This document shows positions 15,293-23,982 of a DNA stretch of 28,526 bases, one piece after another. The notes beneath the pieces were generated by a model that worked only from the letters and a program-made list of their open reading frames with translations, did not search any database and was not told the DNA's origin. The position numbers and the translations under genes are program-made. The stretch spans positions 1 to 28,526 of the forward strand of contig URDC01000022.1 in NCBI GenBank assembly GCA_900546565.1, given 5' to 3'. Within the stretch, counting starts at the first letter, position 1; the number at the start of each line of letters is the position of its first letter. This DNA is from an uncultured Opitutales bacterium (GTDB taxonomy: Bacteria; Verrucomicrobiota; Verrucomicrobiia; Opitutales; Intestinicryptomonadaceae).

Positions 15293-15425
15293 TTACGAAG
15301 TGCGGGCGCGCAATGAATAGGTGTGTCGGGGGCGGAGGGGCGGTATCGTGTCAATAAATGCTTGCCTTTGGGGGCGGGTGCTGGATAATGGGAGGGCTTT
15401 TATTCATTTTCAATCGGGTTTTTTT

Positions 15426-16613
15426 ATGAATCAGCTGGACATTTTTGCACAGAACTCCGAAGTGTTTATCGGCGCGGAAGACTTGAAGGAAAAGCTTTCG
15501 CGCGGACAGAAATTGCGCGTGAAGCTGGGGGTGGACCCTACGCGTCCCGATCTGACCTTCGGGCATATGGTGGTTTTCAACAAACTGCGCCAATTTCAGG
15601 ATGCAGGGCATCAGGCAGTGCTGATAATAGGCGACTTTACCGCCTGTATCGGAGATCCGAGCGGCCGCAGCGCGCTGCGCCCCGTGCTCTCGCGCGAACA
15701 GGTTTTGGATAACGCAAAAACGTATTTGTCGCAGGCGTTCAAAATTTTGGACGAAGACAAAACCGAAGTGCGCTTCAACAGTGAGTGGTTCTCGAAAATG
15801 TCGTTTGCCGACACGCTCGACTTGGCGCGAAAGATGACTGTCGCAAGAATGCTCGAACGCGACGATTTTGCAAAGCGTTATTCGACGAAAACGCCGATTT
15901 CTATTGTCGAATTTTTGTATCCGCTCGTGCAGGGCTACGACTCGATTATGGTGAAGTCGGACGTGGAGCTCGGCGGAACCGACCAGCTTTTCAACAATCT
16001 TGTCGGGCGCGATTTGCAGCGCGACGCGGGTTTCGAATTCGGGCAGGCGGTCATAACCATGCCGCTGCTGGTTGGGCTTGACGGCGAAAAGAAAATGTCC
16101 AAAAGCTACGACAACTACATTGCATTTAACGACTCGCCCAAGGATATGTTCGGCAAGATTATGTCGATTAGCGACGAGACGATGTGGAAATACTATCAGT
16201 ATTTGCTCCTCTACACGCCCGCGCAGATTGCCGAACTTAAAGCCCAGCACCCCATGAAATGCAAGAAGGATTTGGCATGCGCCATGGTTGCGCGTTTTAA
16301 CGGCGCGGAATGCGCGGCGGCGGAACTGGCGAACTTCGAAAAGGTGTTTTCGAAAAACGAAATGCCCGACGAAATGCCCGAGTTCGAGTGGTCGGCGTTG
16401 GCGCAATCCGACAGCGAAACCGTCGTGAATCTGATGTCGGCGACGGGGCTTTTCCCGAGCAAAAAGGAGGCGCGCAGAATGATTGAGCAGGGCGCGGTGA
16501 AGCTCGACTCGCAAAGGGTCTCCGACGTGTTCGCGAAGCTCGAACGCGGCGCGGCGGGAAGTTCGGTTGTTTTGCAGTCCGGCAAGAGGCTGTTTTTCAG
16601 AATCAAATTCTAA
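15426..16613 (+). CDS. tyrS: Tyrosyl-tRNA synthetase
   Basis: A class I aminoacyl-tRNA synthetase charging tRNA-Tyr with tyrosine, 395 residues. The nucleotide-binding HIGH-type motif is FGHM at 45-48 within LGVDPTRPDLTFGHM, the tyrosine/tRNA pocket includes GGTDQLFN (183-190), and the KMSKS loop is exact at 223-227. The C-terminal part (about 335-395) is an S4-type RNA-binding domain. This is the approximately 400-residue subgroup (TyrZ-like) rather than the 424-residue E. coli form. The start was set to the ATG at 15426 where family similarity begins; the upstream open frame to 15321 is unrelated. A terminator follows at 16644-16669. Confidence 0.95.
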   Translation: MNQLDIFAQNSEVFIGAEDLKEKLSRGQKLRVKLGVDPTRPDLTFGHMVVFNKLRQFQDAGHQAVLIIGDFTACIGDPSGRSALRPVLSREQVLDNAKTYLSQAFKILDEDKTEVRFNSEWFSKMSFADTLDLARKMTVARMLERDDFAKRYSTKTPISIVEFLYPLVQGYDSIMVKSDVELGGTDQLFNNLVGRDLQRDAGFEFGQAVITMPLLVGLDGEKKMSKSYDNYIAFNDSPKDMFGKIMSISDETMWKYYQYLLLYTPAQIAELKAQHPMKCKKDLACAMVARFNGAECAAAELANFEKVFSKNEMPDEMPEFEWSALAQSDSETVVNLMSATGLFPSKKEARRMIEQGAVKLDSQRVSDVFAKLERGAAGSSVVLQSGKRLFFRIKF

Positions 16614-16643
16614 CCCAAAGTATCGGTATTTATTAACGCAATT

Positions 16644-16669
16644 TCGGGCGTTCGCGCGCCCGATTTTTT
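16644..16669 (+). terminator. Rho-independent terminator after tyrS
   Basis: TCGGGCG (16644-16650) and CGCCCGA (16657-16663) form a perfect 7-bp GC-rich stem with a 6-base loop, then six T. It ends only 12 bases before the MATE start codon. Confidence 0.85.
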
Positions 16670-16681
16670 GTTTCTGATTTT

Positions 16682-18055
16682 ATGGACGACGCGCGGATAA
16701 GAAATTTGGAATGTCAAAACATAGCCCCGCTTATGTTGCGTTACTGTGTTCCCACCATTTTGGCGACGACGATAAACGCGACCTACAACGCCGTCGACAG
16801 GATTTTCGTCGGGCGCGTTTGCGGCGAGAATGCGCTTGCGGCGATTACGGTCTGTTTTTCGCCCGCGATGCTGCTGCTTGCGGTTGCGATGACTTTCGGG
16901 CAGGGCGGGGCTACGCTACTTTCGATTAGGCTCGGACAGAAGGACTATCGGGCGGCGTCGCGCGTTTTCGGGCAGGCTACGGTTCTGTTTTTTGCGCTGT
17001 ATTTTGCGGCGTTGGCGGTGATGTCGCTTTTCATGCGCGACATTTTGTCGTTTTTCGGAGCGACTGAAAATATAATAGACGATGCCCAAGCGTATTATTC
17101 GATAATTATAGCGGGGCTTATTTTCGAGAAGATTTCGTTCGGGCTAAACAATATGATTCGCGCCGAGGGACGTCCCGCGTATGCGATGTCGACTATGCTT
17201 ATCGGCGCGCTTGCGAACATTGTCTTGGACTATGTGTTTTTGGTCGAATTCAATATGGGCGTGCGCGGCGCGGCGTATGCGACGGTGCTTGCGCAGGCGG
17301 CGGGCTCGGTCTGGGTTTTGTGTTTTTATTTGTCGGGGCGCAGCTGCCTGAAATTTTCGCTTGCGGATTTTCGGGTGCACAGGGGGCTTTTCGGCGAGAT
17401 GTGCGCGGCAGGCTCGCCCTCTTTCATAATGCAGATTTTTGCGGCTCTGGGAATTTCGCTTTATGTGAAGCAGGCGTGCGAATACGGCGCGGAGCCCGCG
17501 ATTACGGTCGTGGGAATTGCCATGGCGATTACGACTTTTATGTTTTTGCCGATTGTGGGTCTTGCAATGGGCATGCAGCCAATTATAGGCTACAACTGGG
17601 GTGCGGGCAACATCGCGAGGGTGCGCAGGACGTTTGTCTGCGGTATTGTCTTTGCCACTGCCGTCTGTGTGTCGGCGTTTATTTTCGGCGAAGTTTTTGC
17701 TCGGGAAATCTACGCGCTGTTTTTGGGGCGCGGTTCGGAACTTGCGGCGACGGGCGCGGGTGCGTTAAGGATTCTTATTTTATGTTATCCACTAATAGGA
17801 GTTAATATAGTTACTTCGGGTTTCTTTCAGTCGACGAAGCGTCCGTTTTACTCGATTGTCGTGACGGTGATGCGGCAGGGAGTGTTTTTGATTCCGCTTA
17901 TGTATGCACTGCCGAAGTTTTGGGGGGTGGATGGGCTTTGGTGGAGTTTTCCGATTTCGGACTTTTCGGCGTTTGCGATAACGGTGTTTTTTATCGTGTT
18001 TGTGGTTTACGGACGCGGCTCTGCGGAGGGTGAAAATTTTTCAAAAAAATCTTGA
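16682..18055 (+). CDS. MATE family efflux transporter
   Basis: A 457-residue inner-membrane protein of the multidrug and toxin extrusion family, which exports cationic or other small compounds in exchange for Na+ or H+. About twelve hydrophobic segments are visible, arranged as two similar halves. The family N-terminal pattern is present in YCVPTILATTINATYNAVDRIFVG, and the first-half GQGGATLLSIRLGQ and second-half GMQPIIGYNWGAGN are recognisable MATE landmarks. No Shine-Dalgarno precedes the start, and the tyrS terminator lies just upstream, so its promoter probably overlaps the tyrS 3' region. Its stop codon lies inside the -35 element of the trp promoter. Confidence 0.93.
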   Translation: MDDARIRNLECQNIAPLMLRYCVPTILATTINATYNAVDRIFVGRVCGENALAAITVCFSPAMLLLAVAMTFGQGGATLLSIRLGQKDYRAASRVFGQATVLFFALYFAALAVMSLFMRDILSFFGATENIIDDAQAYYSIIIAGLIFEKISFGLNNMIRAEGRPAYAMSTMLIGALANIVLDYVFLVEFNMGVRGAAYATVLAQAAGSVWVLCFYLSGRSCLKFSLADFRVHRGLFGEMCAAGSPSFIMQIFAALGISLYVKQACEYGAEPAITVVGIAMAITTFMFLPIVGLAMGMQPIIGYNWGAGNIARVRRTFVCGIVFATAVCVSAFIFGEVFAREIYALFLGRGSELAATGAGALRILILCYPLIGVNIVTSGFFQSTKRPFYSIVVTVMRQGVFLIPLMYALPKFWGVDGLWWSFPISDFSAFAITVFFIVFVVYGRGSAEGENFSKKS

Positions 18056-18080
18056 CAAGATTTCGGCGCGGGAAAATATT
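18052..18080 (+). promoter_or_regulatory. trp operon promoter
   Basis: A consensus TTGACA (18052-18057) is separated by exactly 17 bases from AATATT (18075-18080, four of six matches to TATAAT). Transcription would start near 18087, giving a leader of about 150 bases before trpE. The -35 element overlaps the stop codon of the MATE gene. Confidence 0.7.
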
Positions 18081-18134
18081 ACGAAAAATCTAATTAAGGA
18101 AGCTCTCCGAACGCGGGGGCGGACAAAACAACAA

Positions 18135-18167
18135 ATGAAAAGTTGGTGGCGCAGTTTAAGGTCGTAG
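18135..18167 (+). CDS. trpL: trp leader peptide, 10 aa
   Basis: A tiny open frame reads MKSWWRSLRS and stops with TAG at 18165-18167. The two consecutive Trp codons at 18144-18149, in a window where Trp is rare, are the hallmark of a ribosome-sensing leader peptide. It lies between the trp promoter and trpE, directly ahead of a terminator with an alternative antiterminator fold. Low charged tRNA-Trp would stall the ribosome on the Trp codons. The ribosome-binding site is weak (a purine-rich GGGGGCGGA lies about 12 bases upstream). Confidence 0.85.
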   Translation: MKSWWRSLRS

Positions 18168-18223
18168 AAGTTTAAAATTTTATTTTAAGCTTTGGCGGCC
18201 TTTTGTCTGGTCGCCTTTTTTTT
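18158..18223 (+). promoter_or_regulatory. trp transcription attenuator (antiterminator and terminator)
   Basis: The terminator is GGCGGCC (18194-18200) paired with GGTCGCC (18209-18215), then eight T to 18223. The competing fold pairs AAGGTCG (18158-18164, last codons of trpL) with CGGCCTT (18196-18202). It is stacked on an 11-bp AT-rich hairpin, AAGTTTAAAAT/ATTTTAAGCTT, at 18168-18192. The two folds share 18196-18200, so they exclude each other. A ribosome waiting at the first Trp codon would leave 18158-18164 free and permit antitermination; a ribosome reaching the stop codon would cover it and allow termination. Confidence 0.82.
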
Positions 18224-18235
18224 GGCCCAAGCAAA

Positions 18236-19738
18236 ATGACACCCGATAAAGAAACATTCAAAACACTTGCGCGCGGCGCGAACGTCGTGCCCGTGTATGC
18301 GCAGGTTCTTGCGGACACCGAGACGCCCGTTTCGGTCTTCGCGAAATTCGAAAGCCGGTTCGAGGACTGCTTTCTCTTCGAAAGCGCGGAAAACATCGAC
18401 AACTGGGGTCGGTATTCCTTCATAGGATGTCGCCCGAGGGCGGTGTTTACACTCAACGACAAGAAGTCGGTATTGAAGTTCGCGGACGGACGCGAGGTTG
18501 TCTCGACCTCGACGGCGGGGCTCGATCCGCTCGCGCCGCTGCGCAACTATTTGGCGTCGCGCAGGCGGGTAAAAACCGTGGGACTGCCGTCGTTTGCGGG
18601 CGGGGCTGTCGGGTATTTCGGCTACGAGTGCGTGAATATGTTCGAGCGTCTGCCCGAGCCGAAGGGAGGGCGCGTGTGGGACGACGCGCGGTTTGCCGTC
18701 TATGACGACATCGTGATTTTCGACAATCTCCGCCACACGGCAAAGATTGTTTCGTGCGCGCACATCGACGATTTCGCCACCGCCGACGAGGCGTATGCGG
18801 CGGCGCAAAAGCGCATAGGCGAGCTTGTGGAGGTATTCAAGTCGGAGCGCGTCGCGCCGAAGCGGTGCGCGGGCGAAGTAGATTTGAAGTCGAATATGTC
18901 GCGCGAGGAGTTTTGCGAAATGGTCAACCGCGCAAAGCAATACATTCGCGAGGGCGAAATCATTCAGGTCGTGCCGTCGCGCAGGTTTTCTACGCGGGCG
19001 GAGGTCGACCCGATTGCGGCGTACAGGGCGTTGCGGCTGATAAATCCGTCGCCGTATATGTTCTTTATAAAGGGGGCGGGGCGTTATCTGGTGGGCTCGT
19101 CGCCCGAGACGCTGATTCGCTTCAAGGACGGCACCGCGCATCTGCGCCCGATTGCGGGCACGACGCGCCGCGGCCGCGACTGCGCCGAGGATATGCGCCT
19201 TTGCGACGCGCTGCTTTCGAACGAAAAGGAGAGGGCCGAGCATTTGATGCTTGTCGACTTGGGGCGCAACGATTTATCGCGCTTCTGCAAGACGTCGAGC
19301 GTGCGCGTGGGCGAATTTATGAAGGTCGAAAGATACTCGCACGTTATGCATTTGGTCTCGGACGTTTCGGGAATCGCCAAGGACGGCGTCGACGCCTTCG
19401 ACGCGCTCAAAGCGGTATTTCCCGCGGGGACGCTCTCGGGCGCGCCGAAAATCCGCGCTATGGAGATTATCAACGAGCTCGAACCGCAGCGCAGGGGCCC
19501 CTACGGCGGCGCGGCGGGCTACATAGGCTACGGCGGCGATATGGATTTGGCGATTACAATCAGAACGCTCCAAATGGCGGGCGGCGAAACGTCGGTTCAG
19601 GCGGGCGCGGGCATTGTGTATTATTCCGACCCCGAGGCGGAATTCGAGGAGACGCGGATAAAGTCGCGCGCGGTTGCCGCGGCGATTGAGGCGGCGCAAA
19701 ATTTGGACGGCTGCGACTTGGAAAAGCTTGCGAAATAG
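18236..19738 (+). CDS. trpE: Anthranilate synthase component I
   Basis: The large subunit converts chorismate to anthranilate using ammonia delivered by TrpG. At 500 residues it is full length. The feedback-inhibition site reads LFESAE (47-52; LLES in many homologues). The chorismate-binding domain shows INPSPYMFF, GSSPETLIR, PIAGTTRRGR and LGRNDLSR in the expected order. I set the start at ATG 18236; an in-frame TTG at 18203 lies inside the attenuator terminator and cannot be the start. It has no strong Shine-Dalgarno. First structural gene of the operon, ten bases ahead of trpG. Confidence 0.97.
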   Translation: MTPDKETFKTLARGANVVPVYAQVLADTETPVSVFAKFESRFEDCFLFESAENIDNWGRYSFIGCRPRAVFTLNDKKSVLKFADGREVVSTSTAGLDPLAPLRNYLASRRRVKTVGLPSFAGGAVGYFGYECVNMFERLPEPKGGRVWDDARFAVYDDIVIFDNLRHTAKIVSCAHIDDFATADEAYAAAQKRIGELVEVFKSERVAPKRCAGEVDLKSNMSREEFCEMVNRAKQYIREGEIIQVVPSRRFSTRAEVDPIAAYRALRLINPSPYMFFIKGAGRYLVGSSPETLIRFKDGTAHLRPIAGTTRRGRDCAEDMRLCDALLSNEKERAEHLMLVDLGRNDLSRFCKTSSVRVGEFMKVERYSHVMHLVSDVSGIAKDGVDAFDALKAVFPAGTLSGAPKIRAMEIINELEPQRRGPYGGAAGYIGYGGDMDLAITIRTLQMAGGETSVQAGAGIVYYSDPEAEFEETRIKSRAVAAAIEAAQNLDGCDLEKLAK

Positions 19739-19748
19739 GAGGGGCAAA

Positions 19749-20327
19749 ATGATTCTGATTATAGATAACTACGATTCGTTCACATACAATCTGGTGGACT
19801 ACACGGAGTCGCTGGGCGCGGAGGCGAAGGTTGTGCGCAACGACGAGATGTCGTGCGAAGAGCTTTTCGCGCTGAATCCGACGTCTGCGCTGGTTTCGCC
19901 GGGGCCGAGCAATCCGCAGAATGCGGGCGTTTGCGTGGATTTCATACGCAAGTATGCGGGGGTGATTCCGATTTTCGGGGTGTGTCTTGGAATGCAGTCG
20001 ATTGGCTACGCCTTCGGCGGGAAAATCGTTCCCGCAAAGAGCATTATGCACGGGCGAATCAGCAAAATTACGCACAACAACACGGGCGTGTTCGAGGGTA
20101 TGCCGCGCGAAATGTCGGTGGTGCGCTACCACTCGCTGGCGGTCGACGCGGCGACGCTGCCCGAATGTCTCGAAATTACGGCGACTGCCGAAGACGGCGA
20201 GATTATGGGGCTGCGCCACAAAAAATTCGACGTCGAAGGCGTGCAATTCCACCCCGAATCGGTTATGAGTTTCGGCGGAAAGCGTCTGTTGCAGAACTTT
20301 CTAAAACGCGCGGGGGAAATAAAATGA
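19749..20327 (+). CDS. trpG: Anthranilate synthase glutamine amidotransferase component
   Basis: A 192-residue class I glutamine amidotransferase that supplies ammonia to TrpE. The catalytic triad is visible: Cys79 in GVCLGMQ, His168 and Glu170 in FHPES; the oxyanion-strand motif PGPSNPQNAG is at 51-60. The start at 19749 follows a strong AGGAGGGG; the conserved N-terminus ILIIDNYDSFTYNL begins there. It may also serve PabB in folate synthesis, as in many bacteria with one such subunit. Its stop overlaps the trpD start in an ATGA junction. Confidence 0.96.
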   Translation: MILIIDNYDSFTYNLVDYTESLGAEAKVVRNDEMSCEELFALNPTSALVSPGPSNPQNAGVCVDFIRKYAGVIPIFGVCLGMQSIGYAFGGKIVPAKSIMHGRISKITHNNTGVFEGMPREMSVVRYHSLAVDAATLPECLEITATAEDGEIMGLRHKKFDVEGVQFHPESVMSFGGKRLLQNFLKRAGEIK

Positions 20328-21346
20328 GCCGCATTTCGGAAGCGTTGAAGTCGATTGCCGAGCGTCGCGCCGATTTGGGCGTGAAGCAGATGAGCGACAT
20401 TTTCGACGAAATTATGTCGGGGTCGGTTGCCGACGAAGTGTTGGCTGCGTTTCTTACCGCGCTTAAAATGAAGGGCGAAACGGTCGACGAGATTGTGGGC
20501 GCGGCGGTATCGATGCGCTCGAAGGCGTTGTTTTTAAACACGGGCAGCCGCGTCCCCGTAGACATTGTGGGTACGGGCGGCGACGGGCTGAACACGCTCA
20601 ACATATCGACGACCTCCGCGTTCATAATTGCGGGCGCGGGCGTGTGTGTTGCAAAGCACGGCAACAGAGCCGCTACAAGCAAAAGCGGTTCTGCCGACGT
20701 TTTGGCGGCGTTGGGGTTCAATCTCGACGTGTCGGAAACGCAGGTTGAATACTGTTTGCAGGAAAACGGAATAGCGTTTTTGTTTGCGCAGAAAATGCAC
20801 CCCGCAATGCGTTATGCCGCGAAAGTCCGCAGGGAGCTGGGGTTCAGGACGGTGTTCAACCTGCTTGGCCCGCTGGCGAACCCCGCGGGAAGTCCGTATC
20901 AGGTCGTCGGCGTTTCGAAGCCGATTCACACGGAGCTGCTTGCCAACGCCCTCAAAAATCTGGGCGCGAAACGCGCCATGGTTGTCAACTCCGCAGAGGG
21001 TATGGACGAGATTTCGCCGTGCGCGTTGACGCGGATTAGCGAGCTTAAAAACGGCTCGATTTCGACGTTCGAATTCAACCCCTATGACTATCTGGGGCGG
21101 GCGGGAAATTTCGACGACCTGCGCGGCGGCGACGCCCAATACAATGCGCGGCGGGCGTTGGATATTCTCGAATGCCGCGACGACACCGCCGCCACGGACG
21201 CGTGTCTGCTAAATTCCGCTGCGGGCATTTTGGTTTCGGGCGCGGCTTGCGACTTTGCGGAGGCGTTCGAGATGGCGAAAAAGTCGTTAAATAGCGGAGC
21301 GGCGCGCGAAAAGTTGCGCGTGCTTGTGGAGGCCTCGAAGAGGTAG
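20324..21346 (+). CDS. trpD: Anthranilate phosphoribosyltransferase
   Basis: It joins anthranilate to phosphoribosyl pyrophosphate. The protein is 340 residues, the family norm, and separate from TrpG (the two are fused in enterobacteria). The PRPP loop GTGGDGLNTLNIST and the KHGNRAATSKSGSADVL anthranilate/PRPP segment are intact. Its ATG overlaps the trpG stop by four bases, indicating translational coupling. The open frame continues further upstream, in another frame of trpG, but without family similarity. Confidence 0.97.
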   Translation: MSRISEALKSIAERRADLGVKQMSDIFDEIMSGSVADEVLAAFLTALKMKGETVDEIVGAAVSMRSKALFLNTGSRVPVDIVGTGGDGLNTLNISTTSAFIIAGAGVCVAKHGNRAATSKSGSADVLAALGFNLDVSETQVEYCLQENGIAFLFAQKMHPAMRYAAKVRRELGFRTVFNLLGPLANPAGSPYQVVGVSKPIHTELLANALKNLGAKRAMVVNSAEGMDEISPCALTRISELKNGSISTFEFNPYDYLGRAGNFDDLRGGDAQYNARRALDILECRDDTAATDACLLNSAAGILVSGAACDFAEAFEMAKKSLNSGAAREKLRVLVEASKR

Positions 21347-21351
21347 TCGTC

Positions 21352-22143
21352 ATGAAAAGCGATTCTATTTTAGATGTGATTTGCGCCGAAAAGCGTGTCG
21401 ACCTCGAAGCCGAAAAGGCTGTCGTCGGTTTCGACGAAATGCTGCAAAGGGCGCAGGGGGCGGCGGTGCGGGCGTGTTTTAAAGACGCTCTAAAAAAGGC
21501 GTCGGGAGTGCCGAACGTGATTGCGGAGCTTAAAAAGGCGTCGCCCTCGCGCGGGCTGATTCGGGCGGATTTCGATGCGCGAAAGCTTGCGGTTGAGCTT
21601 GAAAATGCGGGGGCGGCGGCGTTGTCGGTTCTGACGGAGCGTCGCCACTTTTTGGGCGGGGACGAAAATCTCTCCGCCGCCGCGCAAGCCGTAAAAATTC
21701 CGCTGCTTTGCAAGGATTTTATTTTCGACAAATACCAGATTTGCAAGGCGCGTGTTTTGGGCGCGTCGGCGGTGCTTCTGATTGCGCGTATTTTGGACGA
21801 CTCGGAATTGGCTGAATTGTTGGCTTTCGCGAAAAGTCTGTCGCTTGACGCTCTTTGCGAAGTTCACACCGAGGAGGAAATTGCGCGGGTTGTCGGCGCG
21901 GGCGCGGAAATTGTCGGGGTAAACTGCCGCAATTTGAAGTCGTTCGAAACTGATTTTTCGATAACCGAAAGGCTGCTCGGACGTGTGCCCGCGGGTGTTG
22001 TGCGTGTCGCCGAAAGCGCGATTGAGGACAACGCAATGATGTTGCGCGCGCGCGATGCGGGCGCGGACGCGGCGTTGATTGGAACTTCGATTATGGCGAA
22101 GAAAAATCCCGCGGAGGCGTTGAAGGCGTTGATTGGAAGGTAG
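21352..22143 (+). CDS. trpC: Indole-3-glycerol phosphate synthase
   Basis: This 263-residue (beta/alpha)8 enzyme closes the indole ring from carboxyphenylamino-deoxyribulose phosphate. Recognisable landmarks are VIAELKKASPSRG with the catalytic Lys in ELKKASPS, LLCKDFIFDKYQI with the second catalytic Lys, VGVNCRNLKSF, and the phosphate-binding GADAALIGTSIM. A GAGG eight bases upstream supports the start; trpD ends five bases before it. It is a stand-alone protein, not fused to TrpF. Confidence 0.96.
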   Translation: MKSDSILDVICAEKRVDLEAEKAVVGFDEMLQRAQGAAVRACFKDALKKASGVPNVIAELKKASPSRGLIRADFDARKLAVELENAGAAALSVLTERRHFLGGDENLSAAAQAVKIPLLCKDFIFDKYQICKARVLGASAVLLIARILDDSELAELLAFAKSLSLDALCEVHTEEEIARVVGAGAEIVGVNCRNLKSFETDFSITERLLGRVPAGVVRVAESAIEDNAMMLRARDAGADAALIGTSIMAKKNPAEALKALIGR

Positions 22144-22150
22144 GCTCGGG

Positions 22151-22783
22151 GTGTCGGTAAAAATAAAAGTTTGCGGAATTGCGTCGGTCGAAGACGCGCG
22201 GGCTGTGGCGCGGGCGGGAGTCGACTATTTGGGCGTGATTTTTGCCGCGTCGAGCGTTAGGCGCGTCGGGCTTGATGTCGCCGCGCGGATTGCCGCCGAA
22301 GCGCGGGGCGTGTCGGGCAAAGTCAAAATTGTCGGCGTTTTTACCGAAGCGGATTTCGATTTTATTAGGCGGGCTGCGGCGGAAGTCGGGCTTGATGTTG
22401 TCCAGCTGCATTTTGCGGCGGGGGCGGATTTCATCGAAAAGGCGAAATCGCTTGCGGAAGTTTGGAGCGTTTACTGGCTTTGCGGAGAGGAAGATGTCGC
22501 AACCGCCCTCGAAAGCCGCGCCGACTGCGTTTTGCTCGACGCAAAAAGCGGCGGGAAATGCGGAGGAACGGGCTGTGTGGCGGACTGGCGTCTGGCGCGT
22601 GAAGTCTCGGACGGGCGGCGGACTATTCTTGCGGGCGGGCTTTCGCCCTCGAATATGCGCGAATGTCTGGAATCCGTGCCCAATGTGTTCGGGCTTGATT
22701 TCAACAGCGGCGTTGAGGTTTCGCCCGCGGTGAAGGATATTGAAAAAATATCTCAAATTATAAATTTAAATCAAAAATTATGA
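22151..22783 (+). CDS. trpF: Phosphoribosylanthranilate isomerase
   Basis: It isomerises phosphoribosylanthranilate to the deoxyribulose product used by TrpC. The protein is 210 residues from a GTG start at 22151, seven bases after the trpC stop; the alternative TTG at 22133 lies inside trpC. The conserved N-terminus KIKVCGI carries the catalytic Cys8. LAGGLSPSNM and GLDFNSGVE near the C-terminus form the phosphate-binding site. The absence of any early ATG makes the GTG choice fairly firm. The stop overlaps trpB by four bases. Confidence 0.93.
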   Translation: MSVKIKVCGIASVEDARAVARAGVDYLGVIFAASSVRRVGLDVAARIAAEARGVSGKVKIVGVFTEADFDFIRRAAAEVGLDVVQLHFAAGADFIEKAKSLAEVWSVYWLCGEEDVATALESRADCVLLDAKSGGKCGGTGCVADWRLAREVSDGRRTILAGGLSPSNMRECLESVPNVFGLDFNSGVEVSPAVKDIEKISQIINLNQKL

Positions 22784-23982
22784 AGGAAGATATAAACTAC
22801 AAAACAGGAAAATTCGGCGAATTCGGCGGCATGTATGTCGCGGAAACGCTGATGAGCGCGTTGAAGGATTTGGAAAAGGAATTCCTCGCGGCGTTGAAGG
22901 ACGAATCCTTCGAAAGCGAATATATTGCGCTTTTGAAGGACTATGTGGGCAGGCCGTCGCCGCTTTATTTCGCGAAGCGGCTCACCGAATACAGCGGCGG
23001 CGCGAAGATTTACCTCAAACGCGAAGACCTCAACCACACGGGCGCGCACAAGATTAACAACGCCCTCGGGCAGGCTCTGCTTGCCAAGAGAATGGGCAAG
23101 AAACGCCTGATTGCCGAGACGGGCGCGGGTATGCACGGCGTTGCCACTGCGACCGCCGCTGCGCTGCTCGGTATGAAGTGCGACATTTTTATGGGAGAAG
23201 AGGATATCCGCAGGCAGGCGCAGAATGTTTCGCGCATAAAAATGCTCGGCGCAAGTATGGTGCCCGTTTCTAAGCGCGGCATTGCCGCGACGCTCAAAGA
23301 CGCCATGAACGAAGCGTTGCGCAACTGGGTTGAGACTATCGACGACACTTTCTACGTAATCGGCACGGCGGCGGGCCCGCACCCGTATCCGCTTATGGTA
23401 AAGCATTTCCAGTCGATTATCGGCAAGGAGGCGAAGCGTCAGTTTGCCGAAGTCGAGGGCGGTTTGCCCGCGCAGGTTGTGGCGTGCATCGGCGGCGGAA
23501 GCAATGCCATCGGGCTGTTTGCGCCGTTCATCGAAGAGGACGAAGTCGAGCTTTACGGCGCGGAGGCAGCGGGTAAGGGCATTGAAACCAAAATGCACGC
23601 TGCGAGTCTCAACGGCGGAACTGTCGGCGTTTTGCACGGCAACAAAACGTATCTGTTGCAGACCGACGAAGGCCAGATTCTCGACACGTATTCGGTGTCG
23701 GCGGGGCTGGACTATCCGGGGGTAGGCCCCGAGCACGCGTATTTGCACACGGTCGGACGCGCGAAGTATGTGCCAATCGACGACGCCGCGGCGGTTGACG
23801 CATTCCAAAAGCTCTGCCGATTGGAGGGAATTATTCCCGCGCTGGAATCGTCGCACGCGGTGGCTCTTGCCATGCGCAATGCGCGCGGGTTGGGCGCGGA
23901 AAAGTCGATAGTCGTTTCGCTCTCGGGGCGCGGCGACAAGGACATGCAATCTGTTTGTGAATATTTGGAGGCCAATAAATGA
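22780..23982 (+). CDS. trpB: Tryptophan synthase beta chain
   Basis: The PLP-dependent beta subunit condenses indole with L-serine to give tryptophan. The protein is 400 residues, the usual TrpB1 length. The PLP Lys is Lys91 in NHTGAHKINN; the glycine-rich phosphate loop is CIGGGSNAIG, and ETGAGMHG is the substrate carboxylate loop. The conserved start FGEFGGMYVAETL is present. It overlaps trpF by four bases and trpA by four bases, so the last three genes are probably translationally coupled. Confidence 0.98.
   Translation: MKEDINYKTGKFGEFGGMYVAETLMSALKDLEKEFLAALKDESFESEYIALLKDYVGRPSPLYFAKRLTEYSGGAKIYLKREDLNHTGAHKINNALGQALLAKRMGKKRLIAETGAGMHGVATATAAALLGMKCDIFMGEEDIRRQAQNVSRIKMLGASMVPVSKRGIAATLKDAMNEALRNWVETIDDTFYVIGTAAGPHPYPLMVKHFQSIIGKEAKRQFAEVEGGLPAQVVACIGGGSNAIGLFAPFIEEDEVELYGAEAAGKGIETKMHAASLNGGTVGVLHGNKTYLLQTDEGQILDTYSVSAGLDYPGVGPEHAYLHTVGRAKYVPIDDAAAVDAFQKLCRLEGIIPALESSHAVALAMRNARGLGAEKSIVVSLSGRGDKDMQSVCEYLEANK

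Noticed and set aside
18055..18235. T-box or other riboswitch ahead of trpE
   Set aside because: No T-box sequence is visible, and the tandem Trp codons with exclusive hairpins explain the leader better.
19853..20320. N-terminal extension of trpD in another frame of trpG
   Set aside because: It overlaps trpG completely; the conserved TrpD N-terminus begins at 20324 with an ATGA overlap.
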